A DNA stretch of 64,000 bases from Pseudomonadota bacterium (GTDB lineage: Bacteria; Pseudomonadota; Gammaproteobacteria; Burkholderiales; Rhodocyclaceae): positions 1 to 64,000 of the forward strand of contig QQUN01000005.1 of NCBI GenBank assembly GCA_008501585.1, read 5' to 3'. Made by a program: the position numbers and the translations under genes. Below, one piece after another: positions 34,573 through 42,984 of this stretch (its first letter is position 1; each line of letters begins with the position of its first letter). The notes under the pieces were generated by a model that did no database searches, had not been told where the DNA came from, and worked only from the letters and a program-made list of their open reading frames with translations.

Positions 34573-36231
34573 ATGCATCGCCGTCTGACTTTGCTTGGCC
34601 AGTACCGCTGGCTCACCCTTGCCGCGCTGGCCGTTGCCGCCCTGGCGGCGGTGCCGATCCTGTCGGTCTTTGCCAGCCTGGCCGATTTCAGCACGCAGGC
34701 CACCTGGGCGCACCTGGCGTCCACCGTGTTGCCCGAGTACATGCTCAACACCCTCATCCTGTGCGTTGGTGTGGGCATCGGTGTGTCGAGCATCGGCGTG
34801 ACCACGGCGTGGCTGACCGTGATGCACGATTTTCCCGGCCGTCGCATCTTCGAGTGGGCGCTGATCCTCCCGCTGGCGGTCCCGGCCTATGTCATGGCCT
34901 ATGTGTACACCGATTTCCTCCAGTTCGTCGGCCCCTTGCAGAGCCAGTTGCGCGACTGGTTCGGATGGCAGTACGGCGACTACTGGTTTCCGGATGTGCG
35001 GACCGTCGGCGGCGCGGTCGGCATGTTTGCCTTCGTGTTCTACCCCTATGTGTACATGCTGGCGCGCACGGCCTTCCTCGAGCGGGCCACCGGCGCCATG
35101 GAGGCCGGGCGCTCGCTCGGCCTGGGGCCGTGGGCCTGCTTCTTCCGGGTCTCGCTGCCGATGGCGCGTCCGGCAATTGTTGCGGGCACTGCGCTGGCCT
35201 TGATGGAGACCCTGGCCGACTTCGGCACCGTGTCCTACTTCGGCGTGCAGACCTTTACCACCGGCATCTATCGCGCCTGGTTCTCGCTCGGCGATCGTGC
35301 CGCGGCCGCGCAGTTGTCGGCGGCCCTGCTGTCGGTCGTGGTGCTGGTGCTGGTGCTCGAGCATGTCAGCCGGGGGCGGGCGCGCTTCAACGATACCTCC
35401 CGCCAGCAACGCCCGCCGCTCGGGCGCAAGCTGTCGCCGTTGGCCGGAGGCATTGCGTCGCTGGCCTGCTTCCTGCCGCTGCTGTTCGGCTTTTTGCTGC
35501 CGGCAGGCCTGTTGCTGGAGATGGCGGTGACCGAGGGCGATGCACACTTCGGGCCCCGCTTCTTTAGCCTGGCCGGCAACAGCTTCACGCTGGCCACGGT
35601 GGCTGCCGTGCTGGGCGTGGCGCTGGCCTTGCTGCTCGGCTACGCCAACCGCCTGTCGCGCGGCCCGCTGACCCGCGGGCTCAACCGGCTGGTGGGTCTG
35701 GGCTATGCAGTGCCGGGCACGGTCATCGCCGTCGGCGTGCTGATCCCGGTGACCCAGCTCGACAACTGGCTGGCAGGGCTGTTCAAGACCCATTTCGGGC
35801 TCAGCATCGGGCTGGTGTTGACCGGGGGCATGGTGGCGCTGGTGTATGCCTATCTCACGCGCTTTTTGAGCGTGGCGCTGCATGCGGTCGATACCGGACT
35901 GGGCAAGATCACCCCGTCAATGGACGAAGCGGCGCGCAGCCTCGGTGCCGGCGCCTGGGCCAGCCTGCGCCGGGTGCATATGCCGATGCTCAAGGGCAGC
36001 CTGCTGACCGCGGGGCTGATGGTGTTCGTGGATGTGATGAAGGAGCTGCCGGCCACGCTGGTGATGCGGCCGTTCAACCTCGATACGCTGGCAACGCAGG
36101 CGTTCAACCTGGCCTCGGACGAGCGACTGGCCGAGGCCTCGACCGCGGCGCTGACCATCGTGGCGGTTGGCCTGGTGCCGGTGATCGTACTGTCGGGGCA
36201 GATCGCGCGGCAACGCCGGCGGCGGGCCTGA
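34573..36231 (+). CDS. ABC transporter permease, Fe3+-type (FbpB-like fused permease)
   Basis: Inner-membrane permease of 552 residues with two tandem BPD_transp_1 halves and about 12 helices. The start is the ATG at 34573 behind GGGAACAGG; the track start is 24 codons early. Each half carries an EAA-type loop: MEAGRSLGLGPWACFFRVSLPMARPA and MDEAARSLGAGAWASLRRVHMPMLKG. The fused architecture is typical of FbpB/SfuB iron permeases. TATAAT occurs at 34516-34521 upstream, but I could not assign a -35 box. A bidirectional terminator follows. Confidence 0.88.
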   Translation: MHRRLTLLGQYRWLTLAALAVAALAAVPILSVFASLADFSTQATWAHLASTVLPEYMLNTLILCVGVGIGVSSIGVTTAWLTVMHDFPGRRIFEWALILPLAVPAYVMAYVYTDFLQFVGPLQSQLRDWFGWQYGDYWFPDVRTVGGAVGMFAFVFYPYVYMLARTAFLERATGAMEAGRSLGLGPWACFFRVSLPMARPAIVAGTALALMETLADFGTVSYFGVQTFTTGIYRAWFSLGDRAAAAQLSAALLSVVVLVLVLEHVSRGRARFNDTSRQQRPPLGRKLSPLAGGIASLACFLPLLFGFLLPAGLLLEMAVTEGDAHFGPRFFSLAGNSFTLATVAAVLGVALALLLGYANRLSRGPLTRGLNRLVGLGYAVPGTVIAVGVLIPVTQLDNWLAGLFKTHFGLSIGLVLTGGMVALVYAYLTRFLSVALHAVDTGLGKITPSMDEAARSLGAGAWASLRRVHMPMLKGSLLTAGLMVFVDVMKELPATLVMRPFNLDTLATQAFNLASDERLAEASTAALTIVAVGLVPVIVLSGQIARQRRRRA

Positions 36232-36240
36232 GAAGATTAA

Positions 36241-36268
36241 AAAAAGGGAGCCGGTCGGCTCCCTTTTT
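36241..36268. terminator. Bidirectional Rho-independent terminator
   Basis: AAAAAGGGAGCCG (36241-36253) and CGGCTCCCTTTTT (36256-36268) form a perfect 13-bp stem with a T run on both strands. It serves the permease gene from the left and the parvulin operon from the right. Confidence 0.95.
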
Positions 36269-36284
36269 CATGGTGCGCGACGCC

Positions 36285-37070
36285 TTATTTGACGTCGGCG
36301 GCAGTGCGCAGCTGCAGGATGTGCTGCTCCAGGCTCTGGGCCTGCAGGCGCTGCTTGAGCTGCGGCGAGACCTGGTCGAAGTCCGGCGCGGCCATCTTGC
36401 GAGTGTCGTCCAGCTTGATGATGTGGTAGCCGAACTGGGTCTTGATCGGCGCCGGGGTCATCTTGCCCTTTTCGAGCTTGACCATGGCGTCGGAGAACGG
36501 CTGCACGAAGGTGCTGGGCGCGTTCCAGCCCAGGTCGCCGCCCTTGTCCTTGGAGCCGGGGTCTTTCGAATGGGCCTTGGCGAGGTCGTCGAACTTCTCG
36601 CCCTTGTTGAGCTTGGCGACGATGGCGAGTGCTTCGGCTTCGTCATCGACCAGGATGTGGCGGGCGTGGTACTCGGTGTCGCCGAGGCGGCCCTTGATTT
36701 CGTCGTAGGCCTTGCGCACGTCGGCGTCGGTGACCGGGTTCTTGGCCACGAAGTTCTGCAGGTAGGCGCGGATCACCACGGCCTTGCGGGCCAGCTCGAT
36801 CTGGGTGGCGACGTCCGGGGTCTTGTCGAGGCCTTCTTTCTGGGCCGCCTGGAAGAGGATCTCGCGACGCACCAGTTCTTCACGGACGGCGCCGCGCAGC
36901 TGGTCGTTGTCGGGCGTGCCCTTGGCGGTCTGCTCGGTGATCAGCGCGTCGGCGTGGCCTTGCGGAATGGCCGTGCCATTGACCGTGGCGACCGGGCCGG
37001 CAGCGAGGGCGACTTGGGCGGCGGCGCCGGCAATCAGCACGACGAGCAGCTTCTTGGAAAACAGGTTCAT
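36285..37070 (-). CDS. Parvulin-type peptidyl-prolyl cis-trans isomerase (PrsA/SurA-like)
   Basis: Periplasmic folding factor of 261 residues. Signal peptide MNLFSKKLLVVLIAGAAAQVALA, an N-terminal SurA-like helical region (VNGTAIPQGHADALI, REELVRREILFQAA), a rotamase domain at about 130-225 (YHARHILVDDEAEA, FDDLAKAHSKDPGSKDKGGDLGW, TQFGYHIIKLDD) and a short helical tail. It lies downstream of bolA on the same strand; this order is frequent in Betaproteobacteria. Confidence 0.92.
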   Translation of the reverse strand: MNLFSKKLLVVLIAGAAAQVALAAGPVATVNGTAIPQGHADALITEQTAKGTPDNDQLRGAVREELVRREILFQAAQKEGLDKTPDVATQIELARKAVVIRAYLQNFVAKNPVTDADVRKAYDEIKGRLGDTEYHARHILVDDEAEALAIVAKLNKGEKFDDLAKAHSKDPGSKDKGGDLGWNAPSTFVQPFSDAMVKLEKGKMTPAPIKTQFGYHIIKLDDTRKMAAPDFDQVSPQLKQRLQAQSLEQHILQLRTAADVK

Positions 37071-37095
37071 TCAGCAATTTCCTTGTTGGCGGGGG

Positions 37096-37365
37096 TCAGA
37101 GTTCGTCCGGCGCACTGGCGCGGATGGCCAGGGCGTGGATGGCGCGCGGCATCAGGTCGCCCAGCGCGGCGTAGATCAGGCGGTGACGGGCCACCGTATT
37201 CTTGCCGGCAAAGGCTGCCGACACAATATCCACACGGTAGTGGCCGCCGCCGTCACGGGCGCCGGCGTGGCCGGCATGGAGGGCGGATTCGTCGTCGATA
37301 TGCAGCGAGAGTGGCGCGAGCGCTTCGGTCAGGCGGGTTTCGATGGCGGCGACGGTGGTGCTCAC
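37096..37365 (-). CDS. BolA family protein
   Basis: Small stress/Fe-S-related protein of 89 residues. The GTG at 37365 overlaps the YciI stop (GTGA); the 207-residue track ORF is a read-in from another frame. Recognisable are HAGHAGARDGGGHYRVDIVSAAFAGKNTVARHRLIYAALGDLM and the final IHALAI, the BolA helix-turn-helix-like core. BolA proteins work with monothiol glutaredoxins in Fe-S trafficking; no glutaredoxin gene is adjacent. Confidence 0.9.
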   Translation of the reverse strand: MSTTVAAIETRLTEALAPLSLHIDDESALHAGHAGARDGGGHYRVDIVSAAFAGKNTVARHRLIYAALGDLMPRAIHALAIRASAPDEL

Positions 37366-37664
37366 GGCAGAACCTTCTTGAACGGCTTGACGGTGGTGCG
37401 GGCGAAGACGCCTTCGGTCACGTAGGGGTCGGCGGCGATCCAGGCTTCGGCCTCGGCGAGCGAGGCGAACTCGGCGACGATGAGGCTGCCCGAGAAGCCG
37501 GCGGGGCCGGGGTCCGGGGAGTCGATGGCCGGGCAGGGGCCGGCCAGCAGGAGGCGGCCTTCGTCCTTGAGGGCGTTGAGCCGGTCGAGGTGGGCCGCAC
37601 GCACGGCCATGCGGGTGTCCAGCGTGCCGGGCGCGTCTTCGCCGATCAGGGCGTAAAACATCAT
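37362..37664 (-). CDS. YciI-like (YCII-domain) protein
   Basis: Protein of 100 residues with an alpha-beta ferredoxin-like fold. The true start is the ATG at 37664 ([29 protein letters not shown]), overlapping the yciB stop. The conserved His in AHLDRLNAL and Asp in [10 protein letters not shown] match the putative catalytic pair of the YciI family, whose reaction is unknown. It lies between yciB and bolA in one operon with overlapping stop/start codons. Confidence 0.9.
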   Translation of the reverse strand: MMFYALIGEDAPGTLDTRMAVRAAHLDRLNALKDEGRLLLAGPCPAIDSPDPGPAGFSGSLIVAEFASLAEAEAWIAADPYVTEGVFARTTVKPFKKVLP

Positions 37665-38272
37665 TGTTGGGGTTCCTCTTCCACGTAACGGGACAGGTAC
37701 ATGCCCTGTCCGATGACAAACAGCAGCATCAGACCCATGCCGCCGAACAGCTTGAAATTGACCCAGGTCTCTTCCGAGAAGCTGAAGGCGACATACAGGT
37801 TGAGCACGCCCATGAGGGCAAAGAAGCCGGCCCAGGCGCCGTTGAGGCGGCGCCAGATCGGGTCGGGCAGGCGGATCTGGGCTTCGAGCACCGCGCGGAT
37901 CAGGTTCTTGCGGAAGACCGTGGCCGAGACCAGCAGTGCCGCGCCAAACAGCCAGTACACCGCAGTCGGCTTCCACTTGATGAACACCGGGTCGTGGAAG
38001 ACCAGCGTGGCGCCGCCGAGCAGCGTGACCAGCACCAGCGTGACCCACAGCATGGTGTCGACCTTGCGATGACGCAGCCACACCCAGCCGATCTGGGCAA
38101 AGGTGGCGGCAATGGTGACGGCGGTGGCGAGCAGGATCGGGGCCTGCTTGATGCCGATCTCGGCGCCGAGCAGGCTGCTGGCCATGTCGGCGGCGGCCAC
38201 GTCGTACACCCCTGCAATCTTGTAGGCGGCGAAGAACAGGATGACGGGCAGCAGATCGAAGAGAACTTTCAT
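37661..38272 (-). CDS. yciB: Inner membrane-spanning protein YciB (septation protein A)
   Basis: Polytopic membrane protein of 203 residues linked to cell envelope and septum formation. Signature segments are [51 protein letters not shown] and [46 protein letters not shown], all typical of IspZ/YciB. First gene of the yciB-yciI-bolA-parvulin operon. Confidence 0.95.
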   Translation of the reverse strand: MKVLFDLLPVILFFAAYKIAGVYDVAAADMASSLLGAEIGIKQAPILLATAVTIAATFAQIGWVWLRHRKVDTMLWVTLVLVTLLGGATLVFHDPVFIKWKPTAVYWLFGAALLVSATVFRKNLIRAVLEAQIRLPDPIWRRLNGAWAGFFALMGVLNLYVAFSFSEETWVNFKLFGGMGLMLLFVIGQGMYLSRYVEEEPQQ

Positions 38273-38335
38273 GGGCGGTGAGTATATCGGTTTTGGGGCG
38301 GCTGCCGGTGGCGCACCGAACGCGGCCGTGGTGTG

Positions 38336-39052
38336 TCAGACGCCTTGCAGGTCGATCAGTTCCGGGCCGCGCCCGCAGGCTTCATTGGCCGGCAGGGCGG
38401 TGTCGATCTGTTTGGGCGGCGGCAGCTTGAGATTGGCCATGGTATCGATGAATGCCTCGCGCGTGGTGTTGGCCAGGCGCGGGTTGGTCTGGCGTTCCTG
38501 GCCAATGCAGGTGACGCGCTGGCCTTTGTAGTCGTGGGCCGGATAGACCAGGGTTTCGGGCGGCAGCGTGAACAGGCGCTGGGTGACGCTGTCGTAGAGC
38601 GTGCCGGCGTCGCCGCCCTGGAAGTCGGTGCGCCCGCAGCCGCCGATGAGTAGCGCATCGCCGGTGAACAGGCGGTCGCGCCAGCGGTAGGAGACGCAGC
38701 CGGGGGTGTGGCCGGGCGTGGGGATGACCCGCAGCAGTTCGTTGCCGAAGGGGATGAGGGTGTCTTCGGTGGCGCGCAGGTCGGCGCATTCGGCGCCGCC
38801 GATGGCGCTGGTCACGGTGCGGGCGCCGGTGTGCTCCTTGAGTGCGGCGGCGCCGGTGATGTGATCGGCGTGAACATGGGTTTCGAGTACCCAGCGCAGT
38901 TGCAGGCCCTGCTCCTGCAGCAGTGACAGGTAGCCGCCGACATGGCCGAGGACGGTGTCGATCAGTACGGCGTCAGCGGTGAGGGCGTCGGCCAGCAGAT
39001 AGGTGTAGGTGCAGCTGTCTTCGTCGAACAGCTGGCGGAAAACGATGCTCAT
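38336..39052 (-). CDS. MBL-fold persulfide dioxygenase-like (ETHE1 family) enzyme
   Basis: Metallo-beta-lactamase-fold protein of 238 residues. The motif THVHADH, then TPGHTPGC with the metal-binding His, CGRTDFQGG with the metal-binding Asp, and VYPAHDYKG match the ETHE1 type. These proteins use one Fe2+ to oxidise glutathione persulfide to sulfite. Start at the ATG 39052 (MSIVFRQLFDEDSCTYTYLLAD) is standard. It is a single gene between yciB and the two-component pair. Confidence 0.88.
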   Translation of the reverse strand: MSIVFRQLFDEDSCTYTYLLADALTADAVLIDTVLGHVGGYLSLLQEQGLQLRWVLETHVHADHITGAAALKEHTGARTVTSAIGGAECADLRATEDTLIPFGNELLRVIPTPGHTPGCVSYRWRDRLFTGDALLIGGCGRTDFQGGDAGTLYDSVTQRLFTLPPETLVYPAHDYKGQRVTCIGQERQTNPRLANTTREAFIDTMANLKLPPPKQIDTALPANEACGRGPELIDLQGV

Positions 39053-39084
39053 GGACGTGCCCCCGGATAGCGCATGGCCTGATT

Positions 39085-40464
39085 CTAGCCCGAACTCATG
39101 ACAGCGGCGTGGATGCCGGGCAGCGTGAGGGTGGCGATCAGGCCGCCGTCGGGGTGGTTGGCCAGGTCAAAGCGGCCGTCGTGGGCCTTGGCAAAGCGGT
39201 CGACGATGGCCAGCCCGAGCCCCGCGCCTTGCGGATTGCTGCGTGCCTCGTCGAGCCGGACGAAGGGGCGCTTGAGTTGCTCGATGGCCGCTTCGGGCAC
39301 GCCGGGGCCCTGGTCGATGACCGCGATCTGCCAGCGATCGCCGAGGGCCGTGGTGCGCAGGGTGATGGTCTGGTCCGTGCCGCCGTAGCGTTCGGCGTTG
39401 TCGATGAGGTTGCGCAGGGCGCGCCGCAGGGCGACGGGGCGGGCGCGGATGATGGCCGCCTCGTCGAGCTCCAGGCGCAGCTTCAGGCCGCGCAGGCCGT
39501 AGGGTTCGGCCACGTCGGCGATGAGTTGGGCGAGCTTGACCGGTTCGGGCGGTTGCGGTTCGCTGCGGCCGTAGTCGACGAACTGGCCGATCACGCGGTC
39601 CATTTCCTCGATGTCGCTGACCATGGCGCGCACGTCGTCATTGGGCGCGCCGCTCATCTCCACCCCGAGCCGAAGCCGCGCCAGCGGGGTGCGCAGATCG
39701 TGCGAGACGCCGGCGAGGATGATTGCCCGGTCGCTCTCCAGCCGCGCCAGATCGCCCGACATCTGGTTGAAGGCGTCGGCCACCTCGGCGATTTCGCCGG
39801 GGCCACCCGAGTCGAGCGGGGGCGGGTATTGCCCCTGGCCGACGATGCGCGCCGCCTGGGCGATCCGGCGCAGCGGGCGGCCGATACGGAAAACGATCAG
39901 GTAGGCGCCGAGCAAGGCCATGCCCATGATGACGCCGCCCCAGCCCAGCCATTCGAGCGCGCGCGGGCGCTGGATGCGTTCGCGCGGGAGCATCACCCAG
40001 TATTCGTCGGCGTCGAGCGGGTCGAGCCGGAAACTCAGCCAGAAACCCTGAAGCCCTTCCCAGCTGCCGGCAAAGCGCGTGTTTGGCCCCAACTGGCGGC
40101 GCACTTCGCTGGTCAGCAATTCGATGGGGCGTGTCTGCGGCAAGGGGGTGAGGGTGTCGTCGTCTTCGGCCGGATAGACCCGGATGCCTTCGAGGGCGGT
40201 GAGGTCGATCAGCAGTTCGAGCCGCCGTGCCGAGTCGGCATTGACCAGCGCGGTGCGGGTCAGGTTGACGATGCTGACCACCATCTGCGCCAGGTCGCGG
40301 GCGCGCGGTTCCTGCTCGAAATGGCGCACGATCTGCGACCACGCCGCGAAGGCCAGCAGCAGCATCAGCGCCAGCAGGGCGAAGGTCTGCCAAAGCAGCG
40401 AGCGCGGCAGCAGGGCGCTCAGGCCCGATGCGGCGCGTGGCGCAGCGTTGGGGGGGGCGGGCAT
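39085..40464 (-). CDS. EnvZ-like sensor histidine kinase
   Basis: Membrane kinase of 459 residues. First membrane helix about 20-45 (LLWQTFALLALMLLLAFAAW), periplasmic sensor about 46-180, second helix about 190-210, HAMP (RPLRRIAQAARIVGQGQYPP), HisKA with the phospho-acceptor in AGVSHDLRTPLARLRLG, and HATPase_c with NLIDNAERYG, DQGPGVPE and GAGLGLAI. It is 12 bp after the OmpR-type gene, so they form one operon. Confidence 0.92.
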   Translation of the reverse strand: MPAPPNAAPRAASGLSALLPRSLLWQTFALLALMLLLAFAAWSQIVRHFEQEPRARDLAQMVVSIVNLTRTALVNADSARRLELLIDLTALEGIRVYPAEDDDTLTPLPQTRPIELLTSEVRRQLGPNTRFAGSWEGLQGFWLSFRLDPLDADEYWVMLPRERIQRPRALEWLGWGGVIMGMALLGAYLIVFRIGRPLRRIAQAARIVGQGQYPPPLDSGGPGEIAEVADAFNQMSGDLARLESDRAIILAGVSHDLRTPLARLRLGVEMSGAPNDDVRAMVSDIEEMDRVIGQFVDYGRSEPQPPEPVKLAQLIADVAEPYGLRGLKLRLELDEAAIIRARPVALRRALRNLIDNAERYGGTDQTITLRTTALGDRWQIAVIDQGPGVPEAAIEQLKRPFVRLDEARSNPQGAGLGLAIVDRFAKAHDGRFDLANHPDGGLIATLTLPGIHAAVMSSG

Positions 40465-40476
40465 TCCGGTGAGCGC

Positions 40477-41217
40477 TTAGGCCGACTTGCTGCCGTCCGG
40501 CACGAACACGTAGCCGAAGCCCCAGACGGTCTGGATGTAGCGCGGCTTGCCGGCGTCGTCTTCGACGAGCTTGCGCAGGCGCGAGATCTGCACGTCGATG
40601 GCGCGATCAAAGACGCCGTACTCGCGCCCGCGCGCCAGCTCCATGAGCTTGTCGCGCGACAGTGGCTGGCGCGGGTGTTGCACCAGCACCTTGAGCAGCG
40701 AGAATTCGCCGGTGGTGAGCGAGATCTCCTCGCCGTCGCGGGTCAGAGTGCGGGTGGCCAGGTCGACCGTGACCGAGCCGAAGCTGACGGCTTCGTCGTC
40801 GAGCGCCGGGGCACCGGGCAGTTGCTGCGGCTGGCGGCGCATCACGGCCTGGATGCGGGCAACCAGTTCGCGCGGGTTGAAGGGCTTGGGCAGGTAGTCG
40901 TCGGCGCCCATCTCGAGTCCGAGAATGCGATCGACATCGTCGCCCTTGGCCGTGAGCATGATGATCGGCGTGTTGTCGTCGGCGGCGCGCAGCCGGCGGC
41001 AGATCGACAGGCCGTCTTCGCCCGGCAGCATCAGGTCCAGCACGATCAGGTCGTAGTGCTCGCGGTGCAGCGCCCGGTCGAGGCCGGCGCTATCGACGAC
41101 GGCCTTGACGACATAGCCTTGTTCGGACAAATAACGGGAGAGCAGGTCGCGCAAGCGGGCGTCGTCATCGACGACCAGCACCCGGCAGCGCTGTTTGGGG
41201 GAGTTGTGCGTTGTCAT
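40477..41217 (-). CDS. OmpR-family response regulator
   Basis: DNA-binding regulator of 246 residues. I start at the ATG at 41217 (MTTHNSPKQRCRVLVVDDDARL), which gives the normal OmpR N-terminus. The receiver has the acidic pair VVDDD, phospho-acceptor Asp in LIVLDLMLPGEDG and Lys in YLPKPFNP. The C-terminal winged helix contains SLLKVLVQHPRQPLSRDKLMELARGREYGVFDRAIDVQISRLRKLVEDD. It is the partner of the kinase at 39085-40464; tandem CGTAA half-sites lie upstream. Confidence 0.93.
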   Translation of the reverse strand: MTTHNSPKQRCRVLVVDDDARLRDLLSRYLSEQGYVVKAVVDSAGLDRALHREHYDLIVLDLMLPGEDGLSICRRLRAADDNTPIIMLTAKGDDVDRILGLEMGADDYLPKPFNPRELVARIQAVMRRQPQQLPGAPALDDEAVSFGSVTVDLATRTLTRDGEEISLTTGEFSLLKVLVQHPRQPLSRDKLMELARGREYGVFDRAIDVQISRLRKLVEDDAGKPRYIQTVWGFGYVFVPDGSKSA

Positions 41218-41283
41218 GGCGTGAATCGTATCGACACCCGCGTTCCGAAACCAGCGACAGGGTGACACTTGGCGGGTATCAAG

Positions 41284-41299
41284 CGTAACCGTTCGTAAG
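41284..41299. promoter_or_regulatory. Tandem CGTAA half-sites, candidate OmpR-type binding site
   Basis: CGTAAC (41284-41289) and CGTAAG (41294-41299) are direct repeats offset by 10 bp, the geometry used by OmpR-family dimers. They lie between the divergent response regulator gene and the predicted promoter of the secreted protein gene. Confidence 0.35.
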
Positions 41300-41324
41300 T
41301 TCCGCCATTGTGCGCAATATTGCC

Positions 41325-41353
41325 TTACATGTCGCTTGGTGGCTGGATAGAAT
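41325..41353 (+). promoter_or_regulatory. Predicted sigma-70 promoter of the secreted protein gene
   Basis: TTACAT (41325-41330) and TAGAAT (41348-41353) with a 17-bp spacer, about 48 bp before the ATG at 41401. Confidence 0.5.
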
Positions 41354-41400
41354 CGCGCTATCTACACAGTGTGATTCATTGCGTGCATCAGACTGCTCTC

Positions 41401-41712
41401 ATGCCTACACCGCTGCGCTTGCTGACCTGCCGTCGTGCCCTTGTGCTGGCCCTGCTTTGCGCGGTCGGGAGCGCTCACGCGTCAGATGATACCCGCAGGG
41501 ATCGCTTCCAGGACCGCCAGTTGCTCGACGAGCAGGACCGCGCCTGGCGGGCCGACATCCGCGCTTCGGTGAGCCAGTTTGCCCATATTTCGGCCGACGA
41601 CAACCGGCCGCAGCGCCAGCCGATGAGCGATGCCGAGCGCAGCGAAATGCGTCGCGACATCGACGAGGCCATCCGCAAGGCCTACGGCAAGCGCCAGCGC
41701 CCGCGTCACTGA
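41401..41712 (+). CDS. Small secreted protein of unknown function
   Basis: I take the ATG at 41401 as the start, giving 103 residues; the track start at 41308 lies upstream of the predicted -10 box and cannot be used from that promoter. Residues 1-25 form a signal peptide ending AHA. The mature part is short, highly charged and helical (DDTRRDRFQDRQLLDEQDRAWRADIRASV, then SDAERSEMRRDIDEAIRKAYG). No family recognised. Its divergent position next to an OmpR-type pair suggests it may be a target of that system. Confidence 0.6.
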   Translation: MPTPLRLLTCRRALVLALLCAVGSAHASDDTRRDRFQDRQLLDEQDRAWRADIRASVSQFAHISADDNRPQRQPMSDAERSEMRRDIDEAIRKAYGKRQRPRH

Positions 41713-41845
41713 CGCACCGCTCGCGGCGCCGCCGATGCGGCCGCTGCACACCGCCGCCGTACCCCGTTCATCCTGAAGTCGCTTGCCCATCCCGATGGCC
41801 ATGGATACTGCCCTCGGGCAGCGGCACGGGTACAATCCGCTCTCG

Positions 41846-42535
41846 ATGAAACTCCTTGGCATTGAATCTTCCTGCGAACGCGTCAGCGTCGCCGTCCTGT
41901 GCGACGGCCAGATCCACCAGCAATGGGTTGAAGGGGGCAACACGCCGTCAGCACGGCTGATCCCCACCGCCCTCGAACTGCTCGCGGTCCATGGCCTGTC
42001 GATGGGCGCGCTCGATGCGATTGCGCTCGGCGTCGGCCCGGGCGCCTTTACCGGCTTGCGCCTCGGTTGCAGCGTGGCCCAGGGGTTTGCCCTGGCGGCC
42101 GGGCTTGGCATTGTGCCGGTGTGCAGCCTGGCGACCATCGCCGCCGCGCAATCGGCGCCGCGGGTGCTGGTCGCCACGGACGCCCGCATGGGCGAGGCCT
42201 ATGTGGCGGCCTTTGAGCGTGGTCCGGAGGGCTATACCGCACTGGGCGCGCCGGTCTGCCTGCCGCCGGAGTCCGTCGTGCTGCCGCCGGAAGGCGTGTG
42301 GCTCGGGGTCGGCACCGCGTTCGGCAGCTATGCCGGCCGCCTGCTGGCCGGCGAGGCACGGCTCACGCCTGGCGATGCCACCGCCGTGCCCGGCGCGGGC
42401 GAGCTTGTGCATCTGGCAGCGGCATCGCTGGCGAACACACCGGCCTGCGACCCCGCCACCGTCGGCCCGACCTATGTGCGCGACAAGGTGGCCCAGACGG
42501 TGGCCGAACGCCTGGCGCAAGGCGGCAAGGCGTGA
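41846..42535 (+). CDS. tsaB: tRNA threonylcarbamoyladenosine biosynthesis protein TsaB
   Basis: Non-catalytic partner of TsaD in formation of t6A37 in tRNA. The start at 41846 (MKLLGIESSCERVSVAVL) replaces the track start 21 codons upstream. The actin-like ASKHA fold is seen in LGIESS, LGVGPGAFTGLRLG and ATDARMGEAYVAAF. At 229 residues it is normal. It heads the operon tsaB-rimI-udg-lemA-TPM-TPM; TACAAT at 41831-41836 is a possible -10 box. Confidence 0.94.
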   Translation: MKLLGIESSCERVSVAVLCDGQIHQQWVEGGNTPSARLIPTALELLAVHGLSMGALDAIALGVGPGAFTGLRLGCSVAQGFALAAGLGIVPVCSLATIAAAQSAPRVLVATDARMGEAYVAAFERGPEGYTALGAPVCLPPESVVLPPEGVWLGVGTAFGSYAGRLLAGEARLTPGDATAVPGAGELVHLAAASLANTPACDPATVGPTYVRDKVAQTVAERLAQGGKA

Positions 42536-42984
42536 CGGTGCCGGCGTTTTCCTTTCGCCCCATGCACGAGGCCGATCTCGACTGGGTGCTGCGCCATGAA
42601 CCCGAGCTCTACCCGTTTCCGTGGACCCGGGGCAACTTCGAAGACTCGCTCGGCGCCGGATACAGCTGCTGGATCATGTCAGAGGGCGAGACGCCGATTG
42701 GCTACGCGGTGGTGATGCAAGTCTTCGACGAAGCGCATTTGCTCAATTTCAGTGTCGTGCGCGCGGCGCAGGGGCGCGGTGTGGGGGCGGCCTTGCTGGC
42801 GTTTCTGCGCGAGGCGGTGCGCAGCCGCGGCGTGACCCAATTCTTCCTTGAAGTGCGTCCCTCCAACATCGCGGCGCGTGCGGTTTACGAAAAAGCGGGC
42901 TTTACCAGCATTGGCCGTCGCAAGGGGTATTACCCGGCCGACGGCGGGCGCGAAGATGCGCTGGTGATGCGGGTGGCGCCATGA
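42532..42984 (+). CDS. rimI: Ribosomal protein S18-alanine N-acetyltransferase RimI
   Basis: GNAT acetyltransferase of 150 residues. The GTG at 42532 overlaps the tsaB stop (GTGA) and sets the start. The acetyl-CoA loop is [17 protein letters not shown], followed by [32 protein letters not shown] and the final DALVMR, all standard for RimI. tsaB-rimI adjacency is widely conserved. Confidence 0.95.
   Translation: MTVPAFSFRPMHEADLDWVLRHEPELYPFPWTRGNFEDSLGAGYSCWIMSEGETPIGYAVVMQVFDEAHLLNFSVVRAAQGRGVGAALLAFLREAVRSRGVTQFFLEVRPSNIAARAVYEKAGFTSIGRRKGYYPADGGREDALVMRVAP

Noticed and set aside
33379-35883. 834-residue version of the ABC ATPase ORF
   Set aside because: The part upstream of 34470 is antisense to the permease gene and His/Arg/Gly-rich; the real protein begins at the ATG at 34470.
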